DNA of 64,000 nt, taken from Sorghum bicolor. Its lineage: Eukaryota > Streptophyta > Magnoliopsida > Poales > Poaceae. This document shows, in pieces, positions 12,350 through 23,825 of the stretch (the first letter of the stretch is position 1; each line of letters starts with the position of its first letter). The DNA is taken from the NCBI RefSeq assembly GCF_000003195.3, contig NC_012871.2, positions 64,037,802-64,101,801 of the forward strand. Direction: 5' to 3'. Made by a program: the position numbers and the translations under genes. The notes beneath the pieces were generated by a model. The model was not told the DNA's origin. It saw only the letters and a list, made by a program, of their open reading frames with translations, and did not search any database.

Positions 12350-12479
12350 GGCACCGGAGGAGGGAGGGAAGACGCACGGACCCGGAAGGACGGAAGGTGA
12401 CGGTAACGGTAGCCAGGGCTGACCACGAGAAAACGAGATGCTCCCGTGTTTCCACCGAGCGAGTGGTCGGTGGCTGAGT

Positions 12480-12994
12480 TGGACTCCCGTGTTTATATTA
12501 TCTTCCTTAACTTTCGGAAAAGACTATTTTAATCTTTCAATTCTAAAATCGAACAAAAACATTTTTCTCAACTTTTAACAAGATCCAATGAATATTAAAT
12601 TTTCACTACAATCTAATCATACAATAATTAATCTAACATAAAAATTTCATTATAAATAGACAATAGAAATCGTGTCATAAAATATTCTATTTAATTATAA
12701 AAAACATAGATCTAAAGGCACAACAAAAATTTTGTATTAAAGATATCATATTATATGTTTACTATATAGATCTACTCATGTAGAGTGCAACAAATTTTGT
12801 ATTAAAATATACCATATTATATATTCATAATGATTTTTTAAAAATTTAACTAAAATAATAAAAAAAGATAAAGATAAAATCGCCTTGAAAACCGTTTATA
12901 ACCGGGTCACAGAGGTAAGGTTAGATGAACGGTTTTCAAAATTAGGAAGGTGTTTTATCTGGTTTTGAAATTTAGACTTCGTTCCTTTGCCTTA
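12480..12994. other. AT-rich intergenic stretch
   Basis: No gene is seen. A weakly similar AT-rich block with TTTAACTAAA and TTGAAAACC motifs recurs at about 24900-25020, suggesting an old repeat with unclear ends. Confidence 0.35.
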
Positions 12995-12997
12995 TAA

Positions 12998-13466
12998 GAG
13001 CAACCCCAACCGGGTCTCTACTGAAACCCCAATAGCTAAATATGAGTGTTTAGGCTAAAAATATTACTCCAACAAGGCCTCTACTTCAGACCCCATATTT
13101 AGTTGGGCACCCATATCTCTCTCCCAGACCCTATTCCTGTTGGCACAACAGGACAGCCACCATCCTCCATCGCGTGTCCTAGCCCTAGCGCATGCTCTCT
13201 CTCTCTTCCCTTTTATGTGTATGACACCCTACGGTAACCGGCTCGATGTTCTAATTGTGTCCCTACCCAAAGGAAGAAGAAAGACGAAGAAGAAAAAGAC
13301 AATGACGAGTGGGTCCCTTCTGTCATTCTCTCTGGAATAGGTTTGGGGGCCCAAATTTAGGTGCTACTGTTAGAGTTGAAGCAAAAAAGTTGAGCCCCAA
13401 AAAGTAGGGGGAGCACCCAAATTTAAAGTAGAGGCCTAGTTTTGGGGGCTAGTGCTGCAGTTGCTC
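12998..13466. mobile_element. Harbinger/Tourist-type element, GAGCAAC family
   Basis: The terminal inverted repeats are GAGCAACCCCAACC-like on the left and ending GTTGCTC on the right. The flanking TAA triplets at 12995-12997 and 13467-13469 are the duplication expected for PIF/Harbinger elements. Its ends resemble those of 59755-60545, while the centre (about 13120-13320) differs. Confidence 0.7.
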
Positions 13467-13469
13467 TAA

Positions 13470-13816
13470 GGGCAGCTCCAGTCGTGAGTCGACTTTTCAA
13501 TGAGAGAGAACACCACATCAGTAGAGAGAAAGAGTCGACTCCTTCAGTACAAAAAAAGTGGGTCCACATAAAAGATTAAAAAATGCAGCAACGCTGGTGA
13601 GGCCAGCGCACACGGACGGATCTCGGACCACGCCATGTCGAGAAGGAGGTCTGCAGCACCCAAAATTCATTTTTTTATTGGCAAGAGTCGACTCACAATC
13701 TTGCATCGACTCATTTTCTCTCTCTTCGACGAGTCGCCTTCTCCAGTGGTTGGGTCGACCCATGGCTGTGCCAGCTAGGACGATGAGTCGCTTTTGATTC
13801 GCCACTGGAGAAGCCC
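13470..13816. mobile_element. Tourist-type MITE abutting the previous element
   Basis: It starts GGGCAGCTCCAGT and ends ACTGGAGAAGCCC, an imperfect inverted pair. TAA occurs at 13467-13469 and 13817-13819. The left TAA is also the right duplication of the element at 12998-13466. The interior has several GAGTCGACT motifs. Confidence 0.7.
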
Positions 13817-13819
13817 TAA

Positions 13820-13912
13820 GCCGTATTTTTCTGCCAGTCAGCAGTGTTTTTCTCTCTCGTAATAAATCAGCTAACAATATTTTCAACCATGATTTTTCAG
13901 ATCAACAAGCTT
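13820..13912. mobile_element. MITE fragment, CAGCAGTGTTTTTCTCTC family
   Basis: It shares the core CAGCAGTGTTTTTCTCTC and AATAAATCAGCTAACAATATTTT with copies near 25197-25300, 31615-31718 and 34850-34962. Its ends are degraded here. Confidence 0.5.
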
Positions 13913-14043
13913 TTAGAGAGGAAAAGTGGACTTTCGTAAAAATTAAAGGAGGTACCATGGACTTTTTCTAAAATTAGATCTAGATCTGTTTTGATAGAGC
14001 CGCAGGTGGTAAAGCTCTTCTGACTAGACCCTCACTCTACACT

Positions 14044-14268
14044 ACTTCATCCGTCCCAAAATAATTATAGTTTTAAATTTTCATGTTAAAAATATAACTA
14101 GATTTTATATAAAATATGTGCAATATTTGTATCTCTAAATAAATTTATTAAAAAATTTAATTTAAATATCTTTTTGATGATTCTAATGTAACATAATATT
14201 AAATATTTTTAAATATATATTTAATCAAAGTTGTTTTATAGGAAACGAGAACCGTAATTATTTTAGTA
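14044..14268. mobile_element. Degenerate Stowaway-type MITE
   Basis: The left end CTTCATCCGTCCCAAAATAA resembles the Stowaway consensus, and the right end GTAATTATTTTAG is degraded. The AT-rich centre is typical of the family. The end positions are approximate. Confidence 0.5.
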
Positions 14269-14481
14269 TAAAGTGCATTGTAGAGTTTATTCTAGAAAAT
14301 TAGAGTAATTATTTCCAGTTAAAAATCAGCTTCGAGAGAATTTGGAGCTGTTTCTTAAACCATATTTTTTTCCAATCCATTCATTGCTTTTAACGAGAAG
14401 ACTGCCACGCCACCGGCTATCCTCGTCGGCTCCTTCGCCTGGTCGTCGTCGGGCCCTTGGCCGGCGACGAACACCAATCAG

Positions 14482-14747
14482 GTGTGCGCGCCCCCTTCTC
14501 TTCCCTTCCTTTTGTGCGAAACCGCGCTCCAAACCCTATGTATTCGGATCTGTTCTAGTTACAAGTGTATATACATGTATGTATTATGCCTACTAAATTC
14601 GATTTTCTTGCAAAAAGAAAAACATTGGCTCTACATGTGTGCACCCTGATTTTAGGCATATAAAACTCAATTTACTTCATGGTCTTCTGGATCGATGTTC
14701 GACTGTGGCATGCTTTTGCAGCAATTGTGTTTGAATCTTAATTCCAG
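14482..14747 (+). other. Putative 5'-UTR intron of the unknown gene
   Basis: A GC-rich leader ends at CCAATCAG before GTGTGC, and the next exon starts after TTCCAG at 14747. The GC drop across the donor fits a grass first exon followed by an intron. Confidence 0.4.
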
Positions 14748-14776
14748 ATTAAACTTTTTTTAGAAAACACGAAAGG

Positions 14777-17700
14777 ATGGCATTGAAATTTAAGGCACCT
14801 GGCTACATTATCCTGAAAGAGGAAGCATGCTGCAACAAAGATAATGATAGTGGTAAAGATGGATCACTTCCAATAAGAAATAGGTATCCGCGGCAGCATC
14901 CTATCATTTTTTTTGATGTTAATGAAGGATACGATAGGAAGAAGATAAATGAGGTATGATAACTATCTATCCGTGTGATATTTCACTCCTATTTATATTT
15001 CTTCCCTTAGCACCTACTCTTGGCATTCTCTTTCAGTTCCTGCTGCAATGGTCTATTCCTATTGCCAAGTCCCGGCCAAATGACATAATCATCCCAGACC
15101 CTGCTCCCCAGGTTTGTTATCTTCATTACAGAAGTTGATTGAACATTCATTCCATTATATTAATTATTTCGTTTAATCATGTAATATTATAGGATAGTTA
15201 AAGTCTACTGTACATTGTTGTCATATAAGAACCTTGCCTAGGAACATGAATCACATGCCTGAACCATGATAGGCTTTAGATCCCCTCGTATTCTCTCTCT
15301 TCCCTTCTTGTTGCATGTTGGGTTTCATGGTTTTATCATTGCTGCTATTCTTATTGTCATATATGCACCTCCATGGACTTTATCTTGATGTGCTGTTTTA
15401 TTTGACAACTTTGTAATTAGAGTTCATTCTTCTAAACATATCTCTACAGAAATAAACTTTGTAAAGACTTTCACAAGATCACCAGTTGTTTTGCAGGCTG
15501 TCAGAATCTAGTTGCATAGATTAGCATGTCTTCTGTTTGCCTTTGAGGTTAAACTTAGCATACTAAATATCATAAGACTATGCTTCCCCAAAAGTGCCGT
15601 GGTGTTATGGCGGGTGGGCTGGTTCTGGCCCTGGACGTGCTGCATCAGCAGCCTAGGATTAGTTCACAGTTTTTTCGTTTGTTCATGTTTGTTAGCATAT
15701 AAGATTCATTAGTTACTAGGATAAGATTCTTAGTAGGTTTGTTGGGTGCTTTGTCTATAAAGGTATCCATAGGTAGCTAGGGAAGGCAAGCAGAAATAGA
15801 TCCAAGAAGCAGCTCAGAGCCTACACACTCCACAGCAAGGTTGCTTTTTTTTTTGCACAAGTCTGTTCAATCTCTGACCTTGATGTTTGCTCCACCGAAG
15901 CGGGTGCCCTCCTCAGTCTTAGCCGCATCATCTGCACCATCATCATGAGATCCGGCAGGCTGGATTTTGATTCAAACAAAATGAATGAAGATATTATTCA
16001 AAAAAATTTAGAACTAAATACAACCCATTTTAACTTGTTGTACTTCATTCTTGGCAAACACACAGAAGTACGTGAGCTGAGAATTGGGGTCATGCGAAAC
16101 CAGGTCCTAGCCGTTTCGAGTGCTAACATAAAACGTGAATCATTCTGGTTCTTGCTTCGTAGGCTGGAAATCTCATTTGGTATCGATTCTTAGGTATGCA
16201 AACACACCCTTAGCCTGCAAACTTCAGATCCTGGGACTGGGAGCTCGTACCATAATTTGTCTGTGGGCCCATACATATACAGTTCATGATCAACATTTTT
16301 TGTGTGATCTTCATTTTCTATCGTATAGCCTGAAGAATTTGACAGCTTTCTCTTTGATAATCCAGAGCAGAACAATTGGTGATTTTAATGCTTGTTCCAT
16401 GCACTTTATAGTCAAATGCATTTATAATAGCTGGGAGCAAGAATAAATGAACCAGTGTAAAGTCTACTTTAAAATATAGAAGTGCGAAGCCATTCATGAC
16501 TTGTACCTTTGAAGCGTCTAGATTATAATGTTTGATTACAAAGCTTGTGGAATCAATATAGATGTATATAAATTGTATGTGATTGTATGTTTAGCTATTT
16601 TTGTACACTGTTCTATTGTCTTACAACTCATATTGTATAATTGCAAATTTCTCGTTGAAACAATTCTTTGCATCATATATCTCTTCTACCATTGGTTATA
16701 TGAGATACAGTAGACCTATGTTGATGATATATTGTCTTTTGTGTTTATTTTTATTCTACTTATACATCAGCTTGTATGTCATGCAGGTACCCCGTGTGGA
16801 GGTCTTGGAACATGTTTCATCTATCCTCAAGGAATATGGGTTTAATCCTACTGGAGAAATCATGGACACTATAAACCTGTACTAGTCTTTATGTTGTTTC
16901 ACACACAAAAATTCTATGCAAACACATGTTTAATCTGCTGATTTTTTTTTCTTCTTGAAGCCGGCCTTATGACTGCAAAATGTCAGACACAGAGACATGC
17001 AACAAAGGTGCGCAGGCTCAAGTTATTCTTTTTTACATTTAACAAAATGAGTCCTAACCTCTACTTTCTTTTTTCATGGAGAGCAGGGCTTATAAATCCA
17101 AACATGGCAGTTATGGAATCAGATAATCTGCACGCTGCAGAGGAAAAGGTAAAAATAATCGAGTATTACTGTATTGGAGCATCATTGTCTGCTTCTTGTC
17201 GTGCAATGTCCCTATTGTGATATCTAAGTACATAAGATGTTGTTCACACAAATAGTATTGTGTGCTACTGATGCAGCCAAGCAGGGCAGTAGTCAGATAA
17301 GCCACTTGCATGATTAGTTTGTTCTCAAGTTATGTACTTATATTTGCTTGCTAGTTGTCGATTGTTATGGGCTGGTGCATATAAGGCACACCAATCTCTC
17401 TTTGTTAGAAAGGCAAAGTTGTTCTCAACTTCCTATCTCTAGTCTTCGATTGGTCTCTACATATTTTTCTGTTTTGTACATTTACATGTTCATGCAAACT
17501 ATTTTATGCCAGGGTATTGTTCTAGAACTTATTGCCCTGTGAACAAATCTGAAAGTAATTGCTAAGTTATAAACAAAATGTCTTTGCTTTAGTTACATTA
17601 TGATAACATCTAATTTTCTTTCCTCTTTGGTGGATGCATAATCTTGCGATAACAGTGCTTGGTCTTGTTTCGGGTTAGAGTGAGGGTGTTCGCTAATATT

Positions 17701-18748
17701 GTGGCAGCAGAAGAACAATAGCTATAAGAATTCTGCTGTTTACCTGTTTGATTTTTTAAAGTTTTTAAAATGGTCTAAAATTCCCAAGTTGAGAAATCTG
17801 TTTTTTAATTGCACCAAATACAGATGGCCTACTGCAATGCCACAGTAGTTCAATTACGATTGAACTCTTTCATGCTAATGTGGAGACCAGTGTGTTACCC
17901 ATCAGGTCATTTACCAAGGAAAATGAGTAACTGCAGCTACAAAAAAAATGATATGAAATGATACAAGTTGTGAAATTAAACTAGCGCTAGGCCAAAACTC
18001 TATTGGCCTTGGCCATAATTAGCTTAGTAACATAGCTGGACTGAGATATCAACACTGAACTCGAAATATGGGGCTTGCATGTTATTGTTATTTCGACGGC
18101 CTTAGTATTCTTGAACGATTTGTTGCATCTGAGGTTTGTTTGGTGCTTGTGAGAGATTCTGATAAGAAGTAGCAGTATAATATCATGTTTAGAGGCAATA
18201 ACAATATTATGTTTCATTTCTATGCTTTTGCCGTACTTTGTGCTGGTTCAACAGCTTATGATGTTGCTTAAGCATGCTACTTAAGTACTGCACTGTAGTA
18301 ACATATCTAAAGGAATATCGTTATTGGGTGTTGACATACATCTCAAGCGTGAGGTGCTGGCTAATATGCTGTTTCTGGTTTTCTGAAGCTGTACCTTTAT
18401 TGAAATATGTGACAGGCTGTGACAGCGACAAAGGAAGTAGGCAGAGGATGGGATCCAACATATATGAGGAGAAGTTTTTTCCCATATTGGAGATCAGTGT
18501 TACGAACCAGGTGTCGTTGGAGGTTGATTCCAGCCTATGCAGAGGGATATACTAGGCCTGTGCTTGATCTTCAACATTTCCGTGCCTCTCGGAGCAAGTC
18601 ATTGGCCAATGGATCTACTCCAACTCCAAATCATAAACTTGGTCTGGTGGGAAGAATCTCACCACTTCCAAGCAATCAACCCAGAAGGGCTTTTAGCACT
18701 GCTGCCATTAGTGCATTCAGGCTCTTGAAGATGCTAAAGTATGCATGA
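14777..18748 (+). CDS. Candidate six-exon gene, unknown function
   Basis: Hand splicing gives exons 14777-14953, 15037-15111, 16787-16878, 16961-17007, 17087-17148 and 18416-18748. They total 786 bases and encode 261 residues. Every junction is phase-consistent and every intron is GT-AG. The donor after exon 3 (CCT then GTACTA) is weak; reading through it instead ends at a stop at 16885, giving a 116-residue protein. A likely 5' untranslated exon ends at 14481 with a donor, and the coding exon begins after an acceptor at 14747. Visible segments include HPIIFFDVNEGYDRKKINE, RPNDIIIPDPAPQ, VPRVEVLEHVSSILKEYGF, MAVMESDNLHAAEEK and a basic C-terminus containing WDPTYMRRSFFPYWRSVL. I see no signal peptide, membrane segment or catalytic motif, and I do not recognise the family. 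The last exon's frame is the least certain, because a second frame is also open for about 45 codons. Confidence 0.5.
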
Positions 18749-18904
18749 GTAGAAAGGCACGTCACAATTTTTGGCTCCCTACACCAAGTTTTCTAAACGT
18801 GTCCCACAAATAAATTGAAGGAAGGAATTATTAAGGAAACCACACACTTGTCTTTAATTAGTAAGACTATTCATTGATGTCTATTAAATACATTATACAT
18901 ATTA

Positions 18905-19999
18905 GGGCAGTCCCAACGGTAGAAACCAGACACATATTCCATGATACCACGTCAGCAATAGAAACTATCTCACACAATGGAGAGTATGTTCTAGTAATAA
19001 ATATTAGTTATTTTTCTCTCTCTTATCTCTTCCTTTCTACTCCAAGCAAATCAGATGGAGAAGGAGCACACAGCAACTGCTCGTTTATCTTCATTCTCCA
19101 CCAACCAAATCAGATGAAGAAGTAGCACACAAGCGGGAATGCATGCAGAGCCAACAAGCGGAGGTGCGGGCGGGTGCACGGGCCACGCAGCGCTGACAAG
19201 CGCACGCGGGCAGCCGCATGGGGCAGCCAGCACGCGAGCATGTCGCCGGTGACCGCACGCGAGCGCAGACCCGGAGGACGGAGGCGCAGGCGGGCGCGTG
19301 AGTTACTGGGGGGCGAGCGCACAGCACGACGAGCGCGGTGGCGTCGATGGCGAGCACGGCGCTGGACGGGCGAGCGAGCGCGCAAGATGGCATGGGCGAG
19401 CGGCGCCAGCGGACAAGTGCACACGACCGCGGAGGCCCGGGCGGGCGAGCGAGCGCACAGGACGGCCGGCGAGTCTGGACGAGCACGAAGAAGGATCCGA
19501 CGAGCACTTCCTGTTCCATCTCGGGCTAGAAATCACTGGTTTCTTCCCAACGGTGAGATGGTCGTTTCTTCTCGCCTCGATTCAAGAGTAGACGTGGTTT
19601 CTCTGGGAAGAAACGGTTTCTACTCCCTCCGTCGCTGAAAGAATCAATTTCTAGAGTTGTCCTAAGTCAAACTTTTTAAACTTTGACCAAATTTCTAGAA
19701 AAAAATGCTAAGATTTATAGTATCAAATTAGTATTATTAGATTCATCATAAAATATATTTTCATATAATGTGTATTTTATATTATAGATGTTGTTACTCT
19801 TTTCTATAAAGTTAGTCAAACTTTAAAAAGTTTGACTGGCACGGATTTTAGGAATTGATTCTTTCAGGGACGGAGACGGAGGGAGTATTATTTTTCTTCT
19901 TCTTCCTCATTAATCAGGCTGTCATCTCAGCATTTTTGCCTAGTTGGCAAGTTATTAAATGAAGATAGAAATCATCATTAATATTCATTGGGACTGCTC
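18905..19999. mobile_element. Harbinger-type element with GC-rich interior
   Basis: The ends are GGGCAGTCCCAACGG on the left and CATTGGGACTGCTC on the right, an imperfect inverted pair. TTA lies on both sides (18902-18904 and 20000-20002). Terminal parts are AT-rich, but 19130-19500 is very GC-rich and has long overlapping open frames on both strands, rich in Ala, Arg, Gly and Pro. A Stowaway MITE is nested near the right end. No transposase is visible. Confidence 0.7.
19623..19885. mobile_element. Stowaway MITE nested in a Harbinger-type element
   Basis: It has CTCCCTCCGTCGCTGAAAGA at the left and the complementary TCTTTCAGGGACGGAG...GGGAG at the right. TA dinucleotides flank it at 19621-19622 and 19886-19887. 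The long inverted repeat extends inward past AGTCAAACTTT and AAAGTTTGACT, so the element can fold into a stem. Confidence 0.9.
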
Positions 20000-20002
20000 T
20001 TA

Positions 20003-21470
20003 TAGCTACTATAGGAGATGGGAGCGGGCAGCGGGCCGTGGCCGTGCGATTCTGGACGGCAGCTGCCGTGGATCAGGTGTCTTGCAGTTGCAGGAGCACG
20101 GCGCGGCGCGCCCAGAGTGTCCAGCGCCAGCCGCCAGGTAGCCGAGGCGGCCAGGCCTGAGGGGCACCAGCGCGCCGCTGCGCCCGCTCCACAATGGAGG
20201 CAGAGCAGAGGGGCACGGTTAGGGGGCTTTGGCCCTTGCGGCGGAGAACGGAGGCGGTCGAGGCGTGTCAGGTGAGGACGTGACAATTACTAATCCACTA
20301 GAAACTGATGGCGCGGCAACTCCGCGCCCCTACTGTATGTGGTCAGTGTAATTAGAAAATGATTATTTCTGGTATCGAATAGGTTTAGAGCCTCTCTGAA
20401 AGTCCACTAAAACTAAATCTCCTGTTTTCTTAAATATAAATCCACACTAAATCGTTTTCTCCTAATAAGGTACGGCATCCCTTAATCCTGATAAATTCCT
20501 CTTCTTTACAGCTAATACAAGTCAGAGAAATTAGCTACAGCCTTGCATCTTCTTGCTATTTGGTTCCCTCTGAGTTTTGCTCGTGATGAGATTTTGGCAT
20601 GCCATTGTATAACCTATTTAGGATTATGCATAAAAAGTTATAACTTGACATTGTGAGTCATAATTTATGGGCTATAAAAGCATTTGAAACTTGGTTTAAC
20701 AAAGATTATGTGTTGCTCGACAATAAATGTGTCTAATCCACCTCCGGACCACATGCATGTAAGAATTGCTTCCTGCGGCTTGTCAAGATTTGTATGGCCA
20801 TATTCAGTAGTCTGCTCAATCAATAAGAGAGGCACCAGCTGCGTGTGTGTATATTATTTTACACAAGCTAGCTAATCCTCTAGGAATGAGATCCTCTGAA
20901 GTCTGTCTCCATGACTGCTCCCAGCAGTCACTCAATCGTTGCCGTTCATTGTCATCCAACGGAGCTGCTGAACCCAAGTATTCTACTCGTTCTCAGCATG
21001 GCCCGTCAAACGTAAAACGTAGCGGGTAGCACCTGCCGAGAGCTCTCCGCGATAGGGGAAATCGCCGCCACCTTCTTCTGTATGATCCAACGCCATCGCC
21101 ATCCCGTCGCAGAGAGCCGCGCCATCGCTATCGCCTCGCCCAGAGCCACCCCGTCGCCGTCCCTTCGCTGCGGGCTCCCTCGTCGAGCGTCTCGGCGTCA
21201 TGGACGCTGCCAGCCTACAACGTTTCAACCTCGACCACGTCCTGCGCGCCTTCTACCCATGCAGAACTCGACGACTTGCTGCAGACACGGCTGCTGACCT
21301 GCACGACACCGCCAAGCTCGGCAAAGAGAAGCGGAGCAGGTACAACTCGTGACAGGTGGTGCTCTCAAGGTAGACCACCATGCTGTCGCCACATGCGACG
21401 GCACGGTAGTCGTAGCAGAGATTGTGACGGCGCGACGCTTACAGCTAAATGCTGAGGTGGAGGAGAGAGA
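20003..21470. other. Intergenic with GC-rich patches
   Basis: GC-rich patches at about 20010-20280 and 21060-21340 have open frames on both strands but no start, motif or splice pattern that supports a gene. They may be decayed captured sequence. Confidence 0.3.
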
Positions 21471-21474
21471 AGAC

Positions 21475-21660
21475 GAGAGATAGTAAAAGCGGGCTGCAAG
21501 TTTATAGCCAGCTCAGACACAAAAACCAAAAAAATCTGTGAGACAGACAAGTGGACTATGTATTAATAATGATGAGATAACCATTATATGAGCGGGCTAC
21601 AACAAGGCTGTAAAGAAATCTTACAGCCAGCAGCTGGCTGTATTATAATACTTGCTCTTA
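21475..21660. mobile_element. MITE fragment, right end
   Basis: GCGGGCTGCAAGTTTATAGC, AGACAAGTGGACTATGTATT and a 3' end CTTACAGCCAGCAGCTGGC...TTGCTCTTA match a common grass MITE pattern. The left end is not resolved. Confidence 0.5.
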
Positions 21661-22039
21661 AAACGTTGTTCCACATAACTGAAGACGCTAACGGCGATTT
21701 CACCATGGGTACAGGACCTTTCTCCTCCTCTTCTGCGATGCTCCTTCTCTGGCGATACGTGGCTCGGCAACGACGAAGACAAGGACAGAGGCGAGCTAGC
21801 ATGGTTGCTTTGGGCTGAGATGGGCTAAGGCCCAACGCATGGAAGCCTGATGGGAGCCATTAGCCGTTGTATCTTTAGCGAATGGTCAGATGTCCATGAC
21901 TGCAGGGTGAAGTCAATGAGAGTGACTGCAGAGGATCTCATTCCAATCTTTCTACGGGAGCATGCTGGACGTGAGTTGCGGTTAGCCGGCCATGCATGTA
22001 CTGTACGTGTATGTATGAATAACAATACACGGCACCTTA
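21661..22039. other. Intergenic, nothing recognised
   Basis: No supported gene or element end is seen. The short open frames overlap on both strands. Confidence 0.3.
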
Positions 22040-22866
22040 GGGGGTGATTGGTTGCCCCGACGGTGGCATACTAGTGCTCATCCGGTATGACGCTGTGCAC
22101 CTAGCCCGTGTTTGGTTCCTCAACTTGTATCGTTTTGGTGTATCTTCTCATTCTCTTTTCCCCCTCCGTCCCGGCTGAGGCCGTCTTCTCGAGTCGAGCT
22201 TCCCTCGCCATCCCGGACGGTGCGCTCCTTGGCGGGAAGGGGAGGCGCGAGCGCGGGAGATTGGAGCGTCCCAGCGCGCGCGCGGGTGGGTGCTAGGGTT
22301 ACCTCCCTCATTTGGCGCCTCTCCTTCCTCTCCTCTTCCGGTGCGGTGAATCTTCTTCCTCCTTCTCAGCCTCCCTCCGCCATCATCGTCGTCGATCTCC
22401 GGCGGACCGTTGGTGGTCCTCCCTAGATCGCGTCGGTATACAAGTCACCTCCCCCTCCCCCTCCCCTCTCCCCGTGTATGAGCTAGGGTTCTTGATGTTA
22501 CCCGTTTAGATCTGTGCGATGTTTGTGTAGATCTACCAATCAACTTGTGATTTCACATGTTTTACATTCAGATCTGTGCGGTGCTTGTGTAGATCTACCA
22601 GTCAACTTGTGATTTCACATGTTTTACATTCAGTCAACATGTGGTGGTCTGCTCTTGCACTTGCACATGATGATGCTTTGATTTATTACAAACTGAGCAA
22701 AGTGCCTATGGTTGATGATGTGAATGTAACTTTAGGCGCTGGAGGAGCACCTTTGAGTGTGGCAGCCGCGCCTTGTTTATCTTGGGATGCCTGAACTTTT
22801 GCTTGCATCCTCTAATCTGTACTGATAAGTAGCATTGGTGAATTTCTAGGGCAACCAATCACCCCC
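22040..22866 (+). mobile_element. Inverted-repeat element carrying gene-like sequence
   Basis: Perfect 18-bp inverted ends read GGGGGTGATTGGTTGCCC at 22040-22057, with the complement at 22849-22866. The flanking triplets are TTA and GTA, close to a Harbinger duplication with one mismatch. The interior looks like a gene 5' region: a CT-rich, GC-rich leader at 22150-22440, a 62-bp tandem duplication, and a coding-like block containing WWSALALAHDDALIYYKLSK at 22639-22793. No transposase is present. Confidence 0.65.
22509..22632 (+). repeat. 62-bp tandem duplication
   Basis: Two adjacent copies, 22509-22570 and 22571-22632, start GATCTGTGCG and end TTTACATTCA. They differ at only a few bases (GATGTTTG versus GGTGCTTG, and CCAATCA versus CCAGTCA). 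Confidence 0.9.
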
Positions 22867-23760
22867 GTAATAAGCACTGAGACCTATGGCACTTTGCAAT
22901 GATGTGTTCTTTCTTCTCTTACATTTTTGTGCGGTTAATTGAACTTTGGTGCTATCGAATTGCCAATGATGATATCTTATTTCCATATCAACTGTGTTAC
23001 CAAAAATTGATGACCTTGAGCTTGTGTTGAGGTACTGAAACTTTGTTTCTTATGCTCCAAGATCAAGGTCAACCAAGGAGCATCTTATATCCGAGGCCAA
23101 TTTGTTCAATACTATATTATTTATTGCTATGGTTCAGTCTTTGTTTTCGCTGGTGACTATAGTGGTAACCTCACCAAAATCATACATGTGTGCTCACACC
23201 TTATGTCATGCACCAAACCAAACACGGCTCGTCACACCAAGTCATACCACAAAACCGTCCAGACAAGCAACCAAACATGATTCCTATGATCCAGTATGCT
23301 ACACTCATTTGCAACCAAACATGCGAAGGTGCATGGTCTCATCTGGAATGGTTTGAGCCTGCACAGGCCCTCCATCCGGAATGGCAGACCAAGGAGCAAC
23401 CAATCACACCCAGTTTCTTGGTTTGCCTTGATGAAATGATCGGTATGTGTTCTTCCAGAAGCTTCTTGAGGGATGCGGAGGTCTGTGCACTGCTTCGTTG
23501 GTTGTCGATGATGTCCGGCCGTCGAGGGAATAGAAGGGGGATTTAGCAACGGGACGACGAGCGACCGAGACGTGGTGAGCGATATCATCAGGAAGTCCCT
23601 TGATATCCCTAGTTTCTTTGATTATATCATGAGGTGGACAACCCGATGTAATTGAATACGTGAATCAACGGTCAGGAATTCGGGGTGACGTGGCCCAATT
23701 CCGGCTCGGGAATTGTCTGCAGGTTTCGTCATGTAGGGATTGTTTCAAGTCTGTGTTTAA
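22867..23760. other. Intergenic, no gene supported
   Basis: It contains repeated short motifs such as CAACCAAACATG and an open frame at 23232-23588 (minus) with no recognisable motif. Confidence 0.3.
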
Positions 23761-23769
23761 AAATCCTTA

Positions 23770-23825
23770 GATGCGCCTATTCATCCCCTTCCTTCTTTAG
23801 TCATTGTAGATCCTTTCACTTACTT
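23770..23825 (+). repeat. LTR 3'-end-like fragment
   Basis: CCTATTCATCCCCTTCCTTC followed by GATCCTTTCACT resembles the end of the LTR-like copy at 5480-5520 and copia LTR termini in grasses. No partner LTR is seen. Confidence 0.4.

Noticed and set aside
19091..19638. Long overlapping open frames on both strands (up to 154 codons)
   Set aside because: They are a by-product of very high GC content inside a Harbinger-type element. The peptides are low-complexity Arg/Ala/Pro with no domain or splice support.
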